Assembly: GCF_032334255.1 (NCBI RefSeq)
Contig: NZ_JAUHMF010000002.1
Span: 992,001-1,056,000 of the forward strand
Direction: 5' to 3'
From: Thermanaerothrix solaris
Lineage (GTDB): Bacteria > Chloroflexota > Anaerolineae > Anaerolineales > Anaerolineaceae
Length of the DNA: 64,000 bases
Below, one piece after another: positions 44,386-52,889 of the stretch. Position 1 is the stretch's first letter. Each line of letters starts with the position of its first letter. The translations under genes were made by a program, and so were the position numbers. A model generated the notes under the pieces. The model ran no database searches and was not told where the DNA came from. It worked only from the letters and a program-made list of their open reading frames with translations.

Positions 44386-45372
44386 CTACCCAATTTCATT
44401 ATAGTCGGTCTTTGTGCGGCGCAAGCCCAAAATCCAACCTTCGATTAGATAAGGAACGTTTGACGGCGGGTTGGTAGGCAGGCGATTCTCCAATACCATG
44501 ATCATCCCCAACAACCCGACTAAAGCATCAAAGGCATCCTCGGCAGTAAGGGCGGGGCCAAAACCCTGATTTATCTCGTGTTCAAGGTCGGGTGCAAGAT
44601 GGATTCCCAATTTCCGAACTGCCGCCAAGAGGTTAGGGGCGTTGGCACAGCGGGTATAGTAAGACCTTTTCCCTTTTTTCTGACCTGGTAAAGAGAGATG
44701 GAGGTCTAACCCGAGCGCCGCATAATACTCTGCGGGGTAGGTTTCTGCTATGACAAGGGTAGAGGGTTGGAGTAATTCATCCAGCCGACCCTCGAAAGGC
44801 CAGAGTCTGACTTGGGGCTGTGTAAGGTGCCGGGCAGGGATTAACAATTCACGCCACCCTGAGAGGGCGGTCTTTCCGACTTGTTGTGCTCCCATCGTCC
44901 AAAATAAAGGTGCAGCGGCGCGCCGATAGGGGGTAGCGCGATCGCATTCGCGCCAAAGCGACCGAGGGGAGGATAACTCCAACCTTTCAACAAGGTGTGC
45001 TAAACGTTTGCCGCCAGGGCGGGAGGGGTAAAACGGCCGTCTGAGGTTGATCTCTGCGGCCTGGTCAGCCACCCGGAACCAATCGGGCCATGCGCTGTTT
45101 TCGAGTTGGTTAAGAAAAGAAAGAAAGTGACTGCATCCTATTTTCTGGGCATATTCCAAGGGTAAGCCAATGGGAAAATCAAATCCGACCAGTGCACAGC
45201 CATCCGGGGGAAGATGAGTTTGCACTAACGTCCAAAGCCTCTCGCCTGTTTGAACCGGAAGCGGAGAATAGATTTCATAGCCCCCAGAGGAAACACGTCT
45301 CCCCCAAGCCAGCCAACGTTTGATGGGCTGGCTACTCCAGTCTACATGGAATATCAGGTTAGGACGAGTCAT
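44386..45372 (-). CDS. DUF429-like (RNase H fold) protein
   Basis: 328 residues with the acidic pattern of the predicted-nuclease DUF429 group: FHVDWS near the N-terminus, GFDFPIGLP, VIAETYPAEYY and TAEDAFDALVGLLGM. These place Asp/Glu residues where RNase H-fold enzymes hold metal. Function is unproven. It overlaps the AlkZ-related gene by 4 bases (ATGA), so the two are translationally coupled, which suggests a joint nucleic-acid role. Confidence 0.6.
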   Translation of the reverse strand: MTRPNLIFHVDWSSQPIKRWLAWGRRVSSGGYEIYSPLPVQTGERLWTLVQTHLPPDGCALVGFDFPIGLPLEYAQKIGCSHFLSFLNQLENSAWPDWFRVADQAAEINLRRPFYPSRPGGKRLAHLVERLELSSPRSLWRECDRATPYRRAAAPLFWTMGAQQVGKTALSGWRELLIPARHLTQPQVRLWPFEGRLDELLQPSTLVIAETYPAEYYAALGLDLHLSLPGQKKGKRSYYTRCANAPNLLAAVRKLGIHLAPDLEHEINQGFGPALTAEDAFDALVGLLGMIMVLENRLPTNPPSNVPYLIEGWILGLRRTKTDYNEIG

Positions 45373-46253
45373 GAGTTAAAGAGTTCGGGGCAAGCCAACC
45401 ATTCCTCCCCCGATTGCGTGTTCCTCAGCCCTCGCCTTAGGGGATAACCATCTCGTTCAAGCCGATGGATGGCGCGTTGCAGGTCTATTTCATTCCACCC
45501 AAACAAGCGCATGGGATGAGAGCTGGGGATGGCACCAACACTGAGCAGGTAGCGACGGAGCAGATAGGCCCTGGCTTCATCTTCCTGGATTCTGCCAGCC
45601 TGAGCGATCAAATCGGGAAAGTGGCGGTGGGTGACGTCGTAAACAAACGCATAACGCCACGCACCCACCTCAGCGGTGCCGATAGGGAGCACACGAAACT
45701 GCATCTGCAAGGTCGTCAATGCGCGCTCAAAGCGTGAGGTGCTTTCAGGGCTGCTGAGATGAGCCGCGCGGCGTAAAGCTAGGGTATCCAAGGGGCCCTC
45801 ACGCAGGAGGGCCTCGTATACCTGTTTGGCTTCGAGAGTCAGTAAGCCCTCGCGATATTGATCCAGATAATCATGTTCGGGATCTCCGTAATTGGGGGAA
45901 AGGGCATAGAAATAGGGGAGGGCTTCCAGAGCGATTAGCGTGTTTTTGCCGCGGATAACGCGGGCATAATACCAGACCCGTTTACCCAAAAGGCTATCCT
46001 TCCAATCCCAGCAAATGTGTCCCGGATCATCATGGGCATCGGCGACCGGGCGATCTCCTGCAGTAGCCACCCACAGGCTGGGCATGATAAGACCTTGGGC
46101 TGGCCAAAAAAGGACAAAACCCCGTTGATTGACGAAATTGATGGCTTCCTCGCGCGAACGGAGGCGCAGCGCAGGGAGAGAGCGAAACGTTCGTGCGCGG
46201 TAAGTTGCAATATCTTTATCGCTAAAACCAAACTCGTTGGTTTGAGAGGGCAT
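45369..46253 (-). CDS. AlkZ-related (YcaQ-like) protein
   Basis: About 294 residues. The N-terminal half (INFVNQRGFVLFWPAQG, HICWDWKDSLLGKRVWYYAR) and the central winged-helix-like region (LRREGPLDTLALRRAAHLSSP style) recall AlkZ-related proteins, kin of the YcaQ/AlkZ DNA glycosylases that unhook interstrand crosslinks. The catalytic QxD/QxQ motif of true AlkZ is not evident, so activity is uncertain. The start is either GTG 46259 or ATG 46253. The upstream neighbour is divergent, with about 70 bases between the starts. Confidence 0.6.
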   Translation of the reverse strand: MPSQTNEFGFSDKDIATYRARTFRSLPALRLRSREEAINFVNQRGFVLFWPAQGLIMPSLWVATAGDRPVADAHDDPGHICWDWKDSLLGKRVWYYARVIRGKNTLIALEALPYFYALSPNYGDPEHDYLDQYREGLLTLEAKQVYEALLREGPLDTLALRRAAHLSSPESTSRFERALTTLQMQFRVLPIGTAEVGAWRYAFVYDVTHRHFPDLIAQAGRIQEDEARAYLLRRYLLSVGAIPSSHPMRLFGWNEIDLQRAIHRLERDGYPLRRGLRNTQSGEEWLACPELFNS

Positions 46254-46325
46254 GCGCACGCTTCAGGTTTGTCTTGTGATGCAAAAATCGCTCTCATTAT
46301 AATGAGATTAAGGAGGTTAGTGCAA

Positions 46326-47135
46326 ATGCAATCGGTCGTTGCAATGGTTATGGGTGGGCGGATTTCCCCGGTGGATGATTGCCTGGCTGTTTTCCTTAGT
46401 CTAGTGGGTGGTGGGGGTGCTAGGGTGGCCATTCTTCCCACTGCCTGCGATAACCTTCAAGTCGTTCAAGCCTACACCAGGGGGTTGTTGGAATTGGGGT
46501 TGCATCGTCCACCGTTGATCCTGCCTATTTGGGAACGGGCCCAGGCCGAGGATCAAACGCTTTGGCGCATTTTTTGCCAGACCGACGGCCTCTTAATTCT
46601 GGGTGGCAATGTGACTCGCTTGCTCAGGGTGGTGCGGGAAAGCCGGTTGCATTGCATCCTACAACAGGCTCTTGTTGCTGGAATGGTGATCGCCGGAATT
46701 TCAGCAGGCGCGGCGGTTTTGGGTGACCTGGTTTTTGTCTCAGATCATCCGCTAAATTCGAACAGACGGTGGCAATCTGGGTGGGGGTTACTTCCTCGTA
46801 TCGTGATTATTCCCCATTTTCGTCAGCGTGGGCGTCAGAAAATCTTAATGCAGATACTGATACATTACCCCACGTGGTTAGGCGTAGGGATAGATGAGGC
46901 GACTGCAGCAATCTTTAATACTAAGGGGATCCACGCCATTGGCTCTGGCCAGATAACTCTAATGATGGCCAATCCGTTTGCCCTTTATCTATCCGGCGGT
47001 TCTCTTTCCTGGGTGATTCACCTGCAGGCAGGGCAATCGCTGGCGTGGGATACTCTTCCAATTCCATCCCTACCGGTGATCATCTCAAGGGCAGGAACGT
47101 TACCGATGGTCACCGCCCGTAACCGGTACCGCTGA
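46326..47135 (+). CDS. Cyanophycinase-like (peptidase S51) protein
   Basis: 269 residues from an ATG with AGGAGG at 8 bases; the reading frame is open much further upstream, but that part overlaps the divergent gene and is not conserved-looking. S51 signatures are DGLLILGGNVTRLL, the serine elbow VIAGISAGAAVLG and GVGIDEATAAIF. Cyanophycinases cleave beta-Asp-Arg dipeptides; no cyanophycin synthetase is visible, so another isopeptide substrate is equally possible. The 3' end overlaps the convergent CBS gene by 26 bases. Confidence 0.85.
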   Translation: MQSVVAMVMGGRISPVDDCLAVFLSLVGGGGARVAILPTACDNLQVVQAYTRGLLELGLHRPPLILPIWERAQAEDQTLWRIFCQTDGLLILGGNVTRLLRVVRESRLHCILQQALVAGMVIAGISAGAAVLGDLVFVSDHPLNSNRRWQSGWGLLPRIVIIPHFRQRGRQKILMQILIHYPTWLGVGIDEATAAIFNTKGIHAIGSGQITLMMANPFALYLSGGSLSWVIHLQAGQSLAWDTLPIPSLPVIISRAGTLPMVTARNRYR

Positions 47136-47556
47136 TATAGTGTTCCATTTCTTCAAGTAATAAGGCTTGATCGGAAATGACCGCTTTAACCACATCTCCA
47201 ATGGTGACAATGCCAATTACCTTATTATTCTCAACCACGGGAAGATGGCGGATGCGTTTTGCGGTCATTAAAGCCATGCATTCCTGAACCGTCTGGTGGG
47301 GGCCGACGCAGTACACCTCCGGGGTCATCAGTTCTTTGACTTGTGTAGTTTCGGCCGAATGACCCAACAAGGGCACTTTCCGAGCGTAGTCACGTTCGGA
47401 GAAAATCCCCACCAATTTTTCGCCGTCCATGACGAGCACTGCCCCGATATCTTTTTCGGCCATAAGTCTAAGCGCGTCTAAGACGGTGGTTTCAGGGGAG
47501 ACCGACCACACCTCAGGGGATTTGTTTTGCAAGATTTGCCGTACTGTGCTAATCAT
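47110..47556 (-). CDS. Tandem CBS-domain protein
   Basis: 148 residues with two CBS motifs: ETTVLDALRLMAEKDIGAVLVMDGEKLVGIF and the second QTVQECMALMTAKRIRHLPVV followed by VIGIVTIGDV. Such a CBS pair binds adenine nucleotides and commonly regulates other proteins. There is no attached effector domain. A GGAGGG run lies just before the ATG. It is convergent with the cyanophycinase gene. Confidence 0.93.
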   Translation of the reverse strand: MISTVRQILQNKSPEVWSVSPETTVLDALRLMAEKDIGAVLVMDGEKLVGIFSERDYARKVPLLGHSAETTQVKELMTPEVYCVGPHQTVQECMALMTAKRIRHLPVVENNKVIGIVTIGDVVKAVISDQALLLEEMEHYISGTGYGR

Positions 47557-47618
47557 GATACCCTCCTCACCGATTGGTTAAGCAAAGGGTAGAACAATTT
47601 ACTCTTATTTGAGTATAT

Positions 47619-47658
47619 ATCAGAAACACCCACTAGTCTTCAAGTGGGTGTTTCTGAT
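47619..47658 (-). terminator. Perfect 16-bp hairpin after the DUF6159 gene
   Basis: ATCAGAAACACCCACT (47619-47634) is fully complementary to 47643-47658, with an 8-base loop. It lies 17 bases past the stop of the upstream minus-strand gene. There is no clear U-run, but the stem is very strong. Confidence 0.7.
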
Positions 47659-47674
47659 TTGGCTCGACAGGATT

Positions 47675-48538
47675 TCAGAGTGAAACATTTCGTTGGGTGG
47701 GTAGGAAGGCATTATGGACAATCTCGGGATCAAAGAAAGGGCCGGGCTCGTGAGTGGTGGCATATTGATAAAGCGCTGCGGTATAGATACCGCTCAGAGT
47801 GGATTGAAGCAGGCTGAGCAATACCAGAAGCAGCAGATATGCGATAATCAATGGCACCAGGAACCAACCTGGTTGAGGGAATTGGAAGCCGATTAGTGCC
47901 AAGGGAATGACGGCCAAAGTGATTAGAACACCAGCCAGGCTAAAGACGACGCCTAACCCCACATTGCCCACAATTTGCTCGCCCCATGTTCTTTTGAGCA
48001 AGGCAGTACTGCGCTTAATGGCCTCAATAGGGCCAACGTTTTCGGTGGCTAATACGGGTACCACGAGAAAGGTGGCAAGGTTCCAGGCCAGACCAAGCAG
48101 TGAGACAATCCAACGCCCCAAACCGCGGTTACGCTGGCTTGCCAGTTTAAGCACGACGCCAACCGTAGCGGCGATAAGGGCATAGCCCACAACAGCGCCG
48201 AACCGCGCAAACGCAATTTGCAAGCCATCCTTGAACGTGGGATCACCGCCACGCAGCCGGATGAGGGCGGCGCCAACCAGGGCGGTATTCATGAAGAAAA
48301 TGGCAGTGTACTGTACCAGATAAAACACGAACAGCACGAAAAGTCCGGTAACCTGAGCATTGCCAAAGAGGGCATTATCTACAAAGCCGGATATCACTAA
48401 AGGGATAAAAAAGGTTAAACTAACGAGCAAGGTTAGGATGCCCGAGATGAGGGGAAAAATTAGCAGTTCCTTGTCGGCATCCAAAACGCGTGCACTGGCT
48501 TTGACCAGTTCCCAGGAATTGCGTAGTTTTTCAAACAT
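47675..48538 (-). CDS. DUF6159-like integral membrane protein
   Basis: 287 residues with about six TM helices and the family opening MFEKLRNSWELVKASARVL followed by ELLIFPLISG. The middle contains TENVGPIEAIKRSTALLKRTWGEQ, a conserved amphipathic segment in this group. Function is unknown. It lies 15 bases after proC and probably shares its transcript. Confidence 0.75.
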   Translation of the reverse strand: MFEKLRNSWELVKASARVLDADKELLIFPLISGILTLLVSLTFFIPLVISGFVDNALFGNAQVTGLFVLFVFYLVQYTAIFFMNTALVGAALIRLRGGDPTFKDGLQIAFARFGAVVGYALIAATVGVVLKLASQRNRGLGRWIVSLLGLAWNLATFLVVPVLATENVGPIEAIKRSTALLKRTWGEQIVGNVGLGVVFSLAGVLITLAVIPLALIGFQFPQPGWFLVPLIIAYLLLLVLLSLLQSTLSGIYTAALYQYATTHEPGPFFDPEIVHNAFLPTQRNVSL

Positions 48539-48553
48539 AGCATTCTCCCCTTG

Positions 48554-49411
48554 TTAAGTCTGTTCCTTGGGTTCGCCGTTTTCAGGGGGCTGACTATTCT
48601 TGCCGCGCCCAAGTTGCTGTGAACGCTCGTAGGCTGCCCAAACAGCGCGGCTGATGGCCGTGCGAAACCCTGCTTTCTCCAAATAGTATAGCGCAGCTGC
48701 AGATGTGCCACCAGGCGATGTAACTTCGTTGCGCAAGGAAGCCGGGTGGGCACGCCGAAGAGCGTAGTATTCCACTGAACCGCGGAGGGTTTGTACGACC
48801 AGTTGCTCGGCAATGCGGCGCGGAAATCCCAAGTGGACCCCGGCGTCAATCAGGGCTTCCATGAAAAGAAAGACATATGCAGGCCCGGTACCCGAAAGGG
48901 CAGTTGCCATGTCGAGGTAATTTTCCTCTTCCACAAACACCTCTTGGCCGAGAGCACCCAGGATTTGCTTGGCCATCTCCAGTTGAGCCCCGCTGACGCT
49001 GGGGGAAGCCGTCCACACGGTGATCCCCTGGCCGATTTGGGCCGGGGTGTTGGGCATAGCGCGGACAATGATTGGATGATTGAGTGTCCGGGCAATCTTT
49101 TGGATAGGCGCGCCGGCAACGATGGAAAGCACCAGCGCTTCGGGCCGGATTTGATCGCGTAGGCCGATCAGCACGGCTTCGAGACGTTGAGGTTTGACGG
49201 AAAGGATGACAATATCTGCGCTACGCGCGGCTTCGGTGTTATCGGTGGTAAAACGAATGCCGTAACGCTCGGTTAACTCCCGACCTCGCTCCGGACGTGG
49301 CCCGGCAGCGATGATCTGATTAGGAGCAACCACCTTCTGACGGATCAGGCCGTTGATGATGGCTTCAGCCATGACTCCCGGACCAATGAGTGCAATACTT
49401 TGGTCATTCAT
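48554..49411 (-). CDS. proC: Pyrroline-5-carboxylate reductase
   Basis: 285 residues. The N-terminal dinucleotide fold is IALIGPGVMAEAIINGL, followed by VILSVKPQ and VRAMPNTPAQIGQG. The C-terminal signature region has LSGTGPAYVFLFMEALIDAG and TSPGGTSAAALYYLEKAGF. It performs the last step of proline synthesis (P5C to proline with NAD(P)H). The ATG at 49411 has AAGGAGG 12 bases upstream, a rather long spacing; an earlier in-frame start adds 14 unlikely residues. The C-terminus (RGKNSQPPENGEPKEQT) is a short polar extension. Confidence 0.94.
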   Translation of the reverse strand: MNDQSIALIGPGVMAEAIINGLIRQKVVAPNQIIAAGPRPERGRELTERYGIRFTTDNTEAARSADIVILSVKPQRLEAVLIGLRDQIRPEALVLSIVAGAPIQKIARTLNHPIIVRAMPNTPAQIGQGITVWTASPSVSGAQLEMAKQILGALGQEVFVEEENYLDMATALSGTGPAYVFLFMEALIDAGVHLGFPRRIAEQLVVQTLRGSVEYYALRRAHPASLRNEVTSPGGTSAAALYYLEKAGFRTAISRAVWAAYERSQQLGRGKNSQPPENGEPKEQT

Positions 49412-49440
49412 GAAACTATCGAACCTCCTTTGGCATAAGT

Positions 49441-50382
49441 TCAGGCGGACCAACGGGCAAAGATGGCCGTTGGTAATAAGCGATTGCCACTGGTTTCAAT
49501 GAGAGCCACTTCCCCTGCTTCTATTTGACCTTTCCAGGTGCTCATGATTTCAGAAAGAGCATAATAAAGCGTGATAGCAGAGGCTTTGACGGCGTAAGCC
49601 GTGAGTATGACAAAAACCGGTTCTGCACTGAGTACAGCGCGGCAGGCTTGGAGTAATTCGGGGAGCAGTTTGTAGAATTCCCAGACCTCCCCCTTGGGTC
49701 CGCGCCCAAATTTTGGGGGGTCAAGGATCAGGCCATCATAGCGACGGCCGCGGCGAGCTTCGCGTTGGGTGAATTTCAATGCATCGTCCACAATCCAGCG
49801 AATTGGGGCATCTTGAAGGCCGCTCAAAATCTGGTTTTCGTGTGCCCAGGTGATCGCCTTACGGGAGGCATCCACGTGAGTGACGTTCGCACCGGCGTGG
49901 GCCGCGGCAAGTGTGGCTAACCCGGTGTACCCGAAGAGGTTGAGTACATTAACTGGACGCTTGGCGGAGCGAATGACTTCCTGGATCCAATCCCACTGGT
50001 TGGCTTGCTCCGGAAAAAGACCAACATGACGGGATGTGCTTCGTTGCACCCAACATCGGAGACTTTTATAACCCACCTGCCATCGTTCGGGGAGTGGGCG
50101 TCGTACCTCCCAGATGCCACCTCCTTCATCGCCAGAGGGTTGAAAGCGCGCGTGGGCCTTTGACCAGGCTTCGGCGGGTAGAGCGGGTTTCCAGATGGCC
50201 TCGGCTTCGGGACGGATTAGAATGTATTCCCCATAGCGCTCTAATTTTTGTCCGTTGCCACTATCCAGGAGCGCGTAATCTTCCCATTCAGGCGAAGTGA
50301 GCACCTGCAATTGGGGTGGTTTAATGACTGCAGCAGTGTGGCTATGAGACTGAGGGCGAGATGTTGATATGGGAGAAGCCAT
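49441..50382 (-). CDS. Class I SAM-dependent methyltransferase (RlmI/COG1092-like)
   Basis: 313 residues. The SAM-binding core has VLNLFGYTGLATLAAAHAGA (motif I) and VTHVDASRKAITWA, and the substrate motif is LILDPPKFGRGPKGEVWEF, with DPPKF typical of the large-subunit rRNA (cytosine) methyltransferase relatives. An N-terminal PUA-like domain is not obvious. The frame continues upstream to 50652, but that part includes the intergenic region before patB; the ATG at 50382 starts a plausible protein. The target RNA is not known. Confidence 0.82.
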   Translation of the reverse strand: MASPISTSRPQSHSHTAAVIKPPQLQVLTSPEWEDYALLDSGNGQKLERYGEYILIRPEAEAIWKPALPAEAWSKAHARFQPSGDEGGGIWEVRRPLPERWQVGYKSLRCWVQRSTSRHVGLFPEQANQWDWIQEVIRSAKRPVNVLNLFGYTGLATLAAAHAGANVTHVDASRKAITWAHENQILSGLQDAPIRWIVDDALKFTQREARRGRRYDGLILDPPKFGRGPKGEVWEFYKLLPELLQACRAVLSAEPVFVILTAYAVKASAITLYYALSEIMSTWKGQIEAGEVALIETSGNRLLPTAIFARWSA

Positions 50383-50490
50383 GGGTGTCAAAAGGAACAA
50401 CAGATTGCATTTTAGTATACCACTACCCGGAGAATGGGATTTGAGCGAGTATAATGCGGGTATCTCTACCCTGTTGAGGTCGTAAGCGCT

Positions 50491-51663
50491 ATGGAGAATA
50501 AATTTAACTTTGAAATCTGTCCCGAACGTCGCACTACCGAGAGTCTTAAATGGCGCGTGTATGCTGAGGATGTTCTCCCAATGTGGGTGGCAGACATGGA
50601 TTTTCTCTCCCCGCCACCAGTGATTGAGGCTTTGCAACAACGCGTTGAGCATGGGGTTTTTGGTTATGCTGTTGATCCGCCAAGCCTAAAACAAGCGATA
50701 GTGGCTTGGCTGGAATCGCGCTATAACTGGCGGGTGAACGAAGAGGAGATTATATTTGTCCCCAGTGTGGTTAGTGGGTTTAACCTGGTGGCTATGGCAT
50801 TAAGGGCCCCTGGAGCCGGATTGTTGATTCAAACGCCGGTTTATCCGCCATTCCTGAATGTGGCGCGCCAAGCCGGGATGAAGGATCAACGCTTGCCGTT
50901 ATCGCGGGATACTGAAGGTCGCTATTATGTAGACGGTGAGCGCTTTCGAGCAGCGTTGACCTCTGAGACGCGCATGTTCTTGCTCTGCAATCCGCACAAT
51001 CCGGTGGGGCGCGTGTTCACCCGGGAAGAACTCTGGGCTATGGCGGAGGCCTGTTTGGAGCGTGATGTGCTCATTTGTTCGGATGAAATCCATTGCGATC
51101 TGGTCTACAGTGGTCATACGCACATTCCAATTGCTACGCTTGATCCGGCCGTTGCTCAGAAAACGGTTACCCTGATGTCGCCAAGCAAGACGTTTAACGT
51201 GGCCGGGTTGAAATTTGCCTTCGCCATTGTGCCCGACCCGGCATTACGCAAGACGTTTAAGCAACTTGTCCATGACCTGGGAGGGGGTATGAATATCATG
51301 GGGTTGGTGGCTGCCGAAGCCGCTTACACCCGGGGAGCAGAATGGCTTCAGGCGCTACTAGGCGTGCTAGAGGCTAACCGCGATTTCTTGTATGAGTTTG
51401 TTCATAACGAATTACCCGGGGTGAAAATGAATCGTCCTGAGGCAACTTATCTGGCGTGGCTGGATTGTCGGGACCTGGATTTGCAACCCAATCCCTATGA
51501 ATTCTTCTTGAACGAAGCGCGTGTGGCTCTGAACAACGGCAGGGACTTTGGGCAAGAAGGGCGCGGTTTTGTGCGTTTGAATTTTGGTTGCCCTCGCGCG
51601 GTGTTGGAGCGGGGTTTGATGCGCATGAAAGAGGCGCTGGAAAGAGCCCGGATGGTCTCATGA
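50491..51663 (+). CDS. PatB/MalY-type PLP C-S lyase
   Basis: 390 residues of fold-type I aminotransferases, MalY/PatB branch: opening RRTTESLKWRVY and LPMWVADMDFLSPPPVI, then LCNPHNPVGRVF, DEIHCDLVY, and the PLP lysine in SPSKTFNVAGLKFAF. The C-terminus has ATYLAWLDCRDL. Family members cleave cystathionine to homocysteine or act as aminotransferases. GAGG precedes the ATG by about 11 bases. TATAAT at 50469-50474 is a possible -10. Confidence 0.93.
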   Translation: MENKFNFEICPERRTTESLKWRVYAEDVLPMWVADMDFLSPPPVIEALQQRVEHGVFGYAVDPPSLKQAIVAWLESRYNWRVNEEEIIFVPSVVSGFNLVAMALRAPGAGLLIQTPVYPPFLNVARQAGMKDQRLPLSRDTEGRYYVDGERFRAALTSETRMFLLCNPHNPVGRVFTREELWAMAEACLERDVLICSDEIHCDLVYSGHTHIPIATLDPAVAQKTVTLMSPSKTFNVAGLKFAFAIVPDPALRKTFKQLVHDLGGGMNIMGLVAAEAAYTRGAEWLQALLGVLEANRDFLYEFVHNELPGVKMNRPEATYLAWLDCRDLDLQPNPYEFFLNEARVALNNGRDFGQEGRGFVRLNFGCPRAVLERGLMRMKEALERARMVS

Positions 51664-51679
51664 GCGGGTTGGGTACACC

Positions 51680-52282
51680 ATGGTTAAACGTCCATCTTAT
51701 GCTGGGACGTGCTTAGGGATACTCTTAGGTATACCCCTTGCATTGACCCTCGTCTATGCCTTGCTGTGGGGAATAGGGGCGGTTTTAATCACCTCAGATC
51801 CTTTGCGACCTGCGGAGGCGTTGGTGTTACTGAGTGGCGGGGGAAAGGATCGTCTGGAAGAAGTGGTAAGGATTTATCGTCAAGTCGGGGCGAATGTGGT
51901 GTTGTTGACCAAAGCCGAGGGATCACGCGCAGAGAATTGGAATGCAGATGAGTTAACTTCAAAGGGCATTCCCGGGGAAGCGATTCACATCACTCGCGGG
52001 CGTGCCAGTAGCACGTATGAAGAAGCGCGATATACGCGGGAGACTTTAGAGCAATTGGGCGTGAAATCGGCTCTGGTAATTACGGATCCTTATCATACCT
52101 TTCGGGCGCGGTTAATCTTCTGGTCGGTGTATCGAGGAAGTGGAATTGAGATCCGAGTGCGTGCGGTGCAGGGACACTGGTATCGTTCGACGACGTGGAT
52201 GTTCAGCCGGCAGGGATGGGAGACAACGTTGAGTGAATTGGTGAAATTGGCAGGTTTTGTAATAGGTATACGGGGGGATTAA
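51680..52282 (+). CDS. YdcF-like (DUF218) membrane-anchored protein
   Basis: 200 residues: one N-terminal TM helix (about 10-35), then the DUF218 domain with EALVLLSGGGKDRLEEVVRI, VVLLTKAEGSRAENW, ARYTRETLEQLGVKSALVIT and TDPYHTFRARLIFW. Members include the ElyC-type envelope proteins, and the domain would face outward. It lies 17 bases after patB. A perfect hairpin follows the stop. Confidence 0.88.
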   Translation: MVKRPSYAGTCLGILLGIPLALTLVYALLWGIGAVLITSDPLRPAEALVLLSGGGKDRLEEVVRIYRQVGANVVLLTKAEGSRAENWNADELTSKGIPGEAIHITRGRASSTYEEARYTRETLEQLGVKSALVITDPYHTFRARLIFWSVYRGSGIEIRVRAVQGHWYRSTTWMFSRQGWETTLSELVKLAGFVIGIRGD

Positions 52283-52286
52283 TAAA

Positions 52287-52314
52287 ACACAGGGCTGCAT
52301 TTGCAGCCCTGTGT
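52287..52314. terminator. Bidirectional terminator between ydcF-like and csp genes
   Basis: ACACAGGGCTGCA (52287-52299) is perfectly complementary to 52302-52314 with a 2-base centre (likely a 4-base loop). It sits between convergent genes and has A-rich sequence on the left, giving U-rich RNA for the minus direction. Confidence 0.8.
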
Positions 52315-52333
52315 GCTGTTGGCCAGCGGTGGT

Positions 52334-52549
52334 TTATTGGGATAACGGGACAACCCGTGCTGCCTGCAGGCCCTTCGGCCCCTCTTCAATGGAAAATTCC
52401 ACTTTCTGGCCCTCTTTGAGTTGGCGATAGCCGGCCATCTGGATTGCGGTGTAGTGGACAAAGACGTCCTCGCCATTCTCACGGCCGATGAAGCCGTACC
52501 CCTTGGTGGGGTTGAACCACTTGACAGTTCCTACATAACGTTCAGACAT
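52334..52549 (-). CDS. Cold-shock protein (CspA family)
   Basis: 71 residues, one OB-fold cold-shock domain with RNP1 KGYGFI and RNP2 DVFVHY. GTVKWFNPTKGYGFI is the canonical opening. It binds single-stranded RNA and DNA as a chaperone. A promoter with a perfect TTGACA lies about 70-100 bases upstream, leaving a leader of about 65 bases, which is common in this family. Its terminator is shared with the convergent gene. Confidence 0.97.
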   Translation of the reverse strand: MSERYVGTVKWFNPTKGYGFIGRENGEDVFVHYTAIQMAGYRQLKEGQKVEFSIEEGPKGLQAARVVPLSQ

Positions 52550-52620
52550 GCCTTAAACTCCATTTGGTACTTTGAGATTACTGGGGCCTGCGGCGCGTTA
52601 CCACGGGCCACGTTGAGGCA

Positions 52621-52649
52621 AGATTATCATGCAATATAACAAATGTCAA
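52621..52649 (-). promoter_or_regulatory. Promoter of the cold-shock gene
   Basis: On the minus strand a perfect TTGACA (52649-52644) is followed after 17 bases by TAATCT (52626-52621). It is back-to-back with the tRNA promoter on the other strand. Confidence 0.65.
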
Positions 52650-52682
52650 GCCGTTTAGAGGCAGATTTTTTCTTTAGGGTGG

Positions 52683-52710
52683 TTGATGGGGTAGGCACTC
52701 GTGTTATAAT
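52683..52710 (+). promoter_or_regulatory. Promoter of the CAT-anticodon tRNA
   Basis: TTGATG (52683-52688) and TATAAT (52705-52710) with a 16-base spacer, 13 bases before the mature tRNA. Confidence 0.65.
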
Positions 52711-52723
52711 TTGGATTTAGAAA

Positions 52724-52795
52724 GGGCCCGTAGCTCAGCGGCAGAGCGGGCGGCTCATAACCGCTTGGTCGCAGGTTCGAATCCTGCCGGGCCCA
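52724..52795 (+). tRNA. tRNA with CAT anticodon, probably tRNA-Ile2 (or elongator Met)
   Basis: A 72-base cloverleaf: acceptor GGGCCCG/CGGGCCC, anticodon loop CTCATAA (CAT), T loop TTCGAAT and discriminator A, with no CCA. It is not an initiator: the three G-C pairs below the anticodon loop are not all present (position 29 is C) and the first base pair is a true G-C. The variable and T region TTGGTCGC and the C4-G69/C5-G68 pairs match the E. coli Ile2 tRNA that TilS modifies to lysidine, so Ile2 is favoured. Confidence 0.9.
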
Positions 52796-52849
52796 CTTTG
52801 AACTTAAAAGGGACAGAAAAAGCGACCTTGATTCAATTTTTATCATTTA

Positions 52850-52876
52850 CCCCGGGTTTATCGCATGAACCGGGAG
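52850..52876 (-). terminator. Hairpin after the biotin carrier gene
   Basis: CCCGGGTT and AACCGGG pair with one bulged base around a short loop, 15-40 bases past the minus-strand stop, followed on that strand by AT-rich sequence including AAAAATT. A modest terminator call. Confidence 0.45.
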
Positions 52877-52889
52877 AAATAAAGGCAAC

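Noticed and set aside
46017..46325. Upstream extension of the cyanophycinase frame
   Set aside because: It overlaps the divergent AlkZ-related gene, while AGGAGG plus ATG at 46326 gives a normal family start.
50383..50652. Upstream extension of the methyltransferase frame to 50652
   Set aside because: It would cover the patB promoter region and the patB start, with no family sequence in it.
52724..52795. Initiator tRNA-fMet
   Set aside because: The three G-C pairs under the anticodon loop and the mismatched first base pair of initiators are absent.
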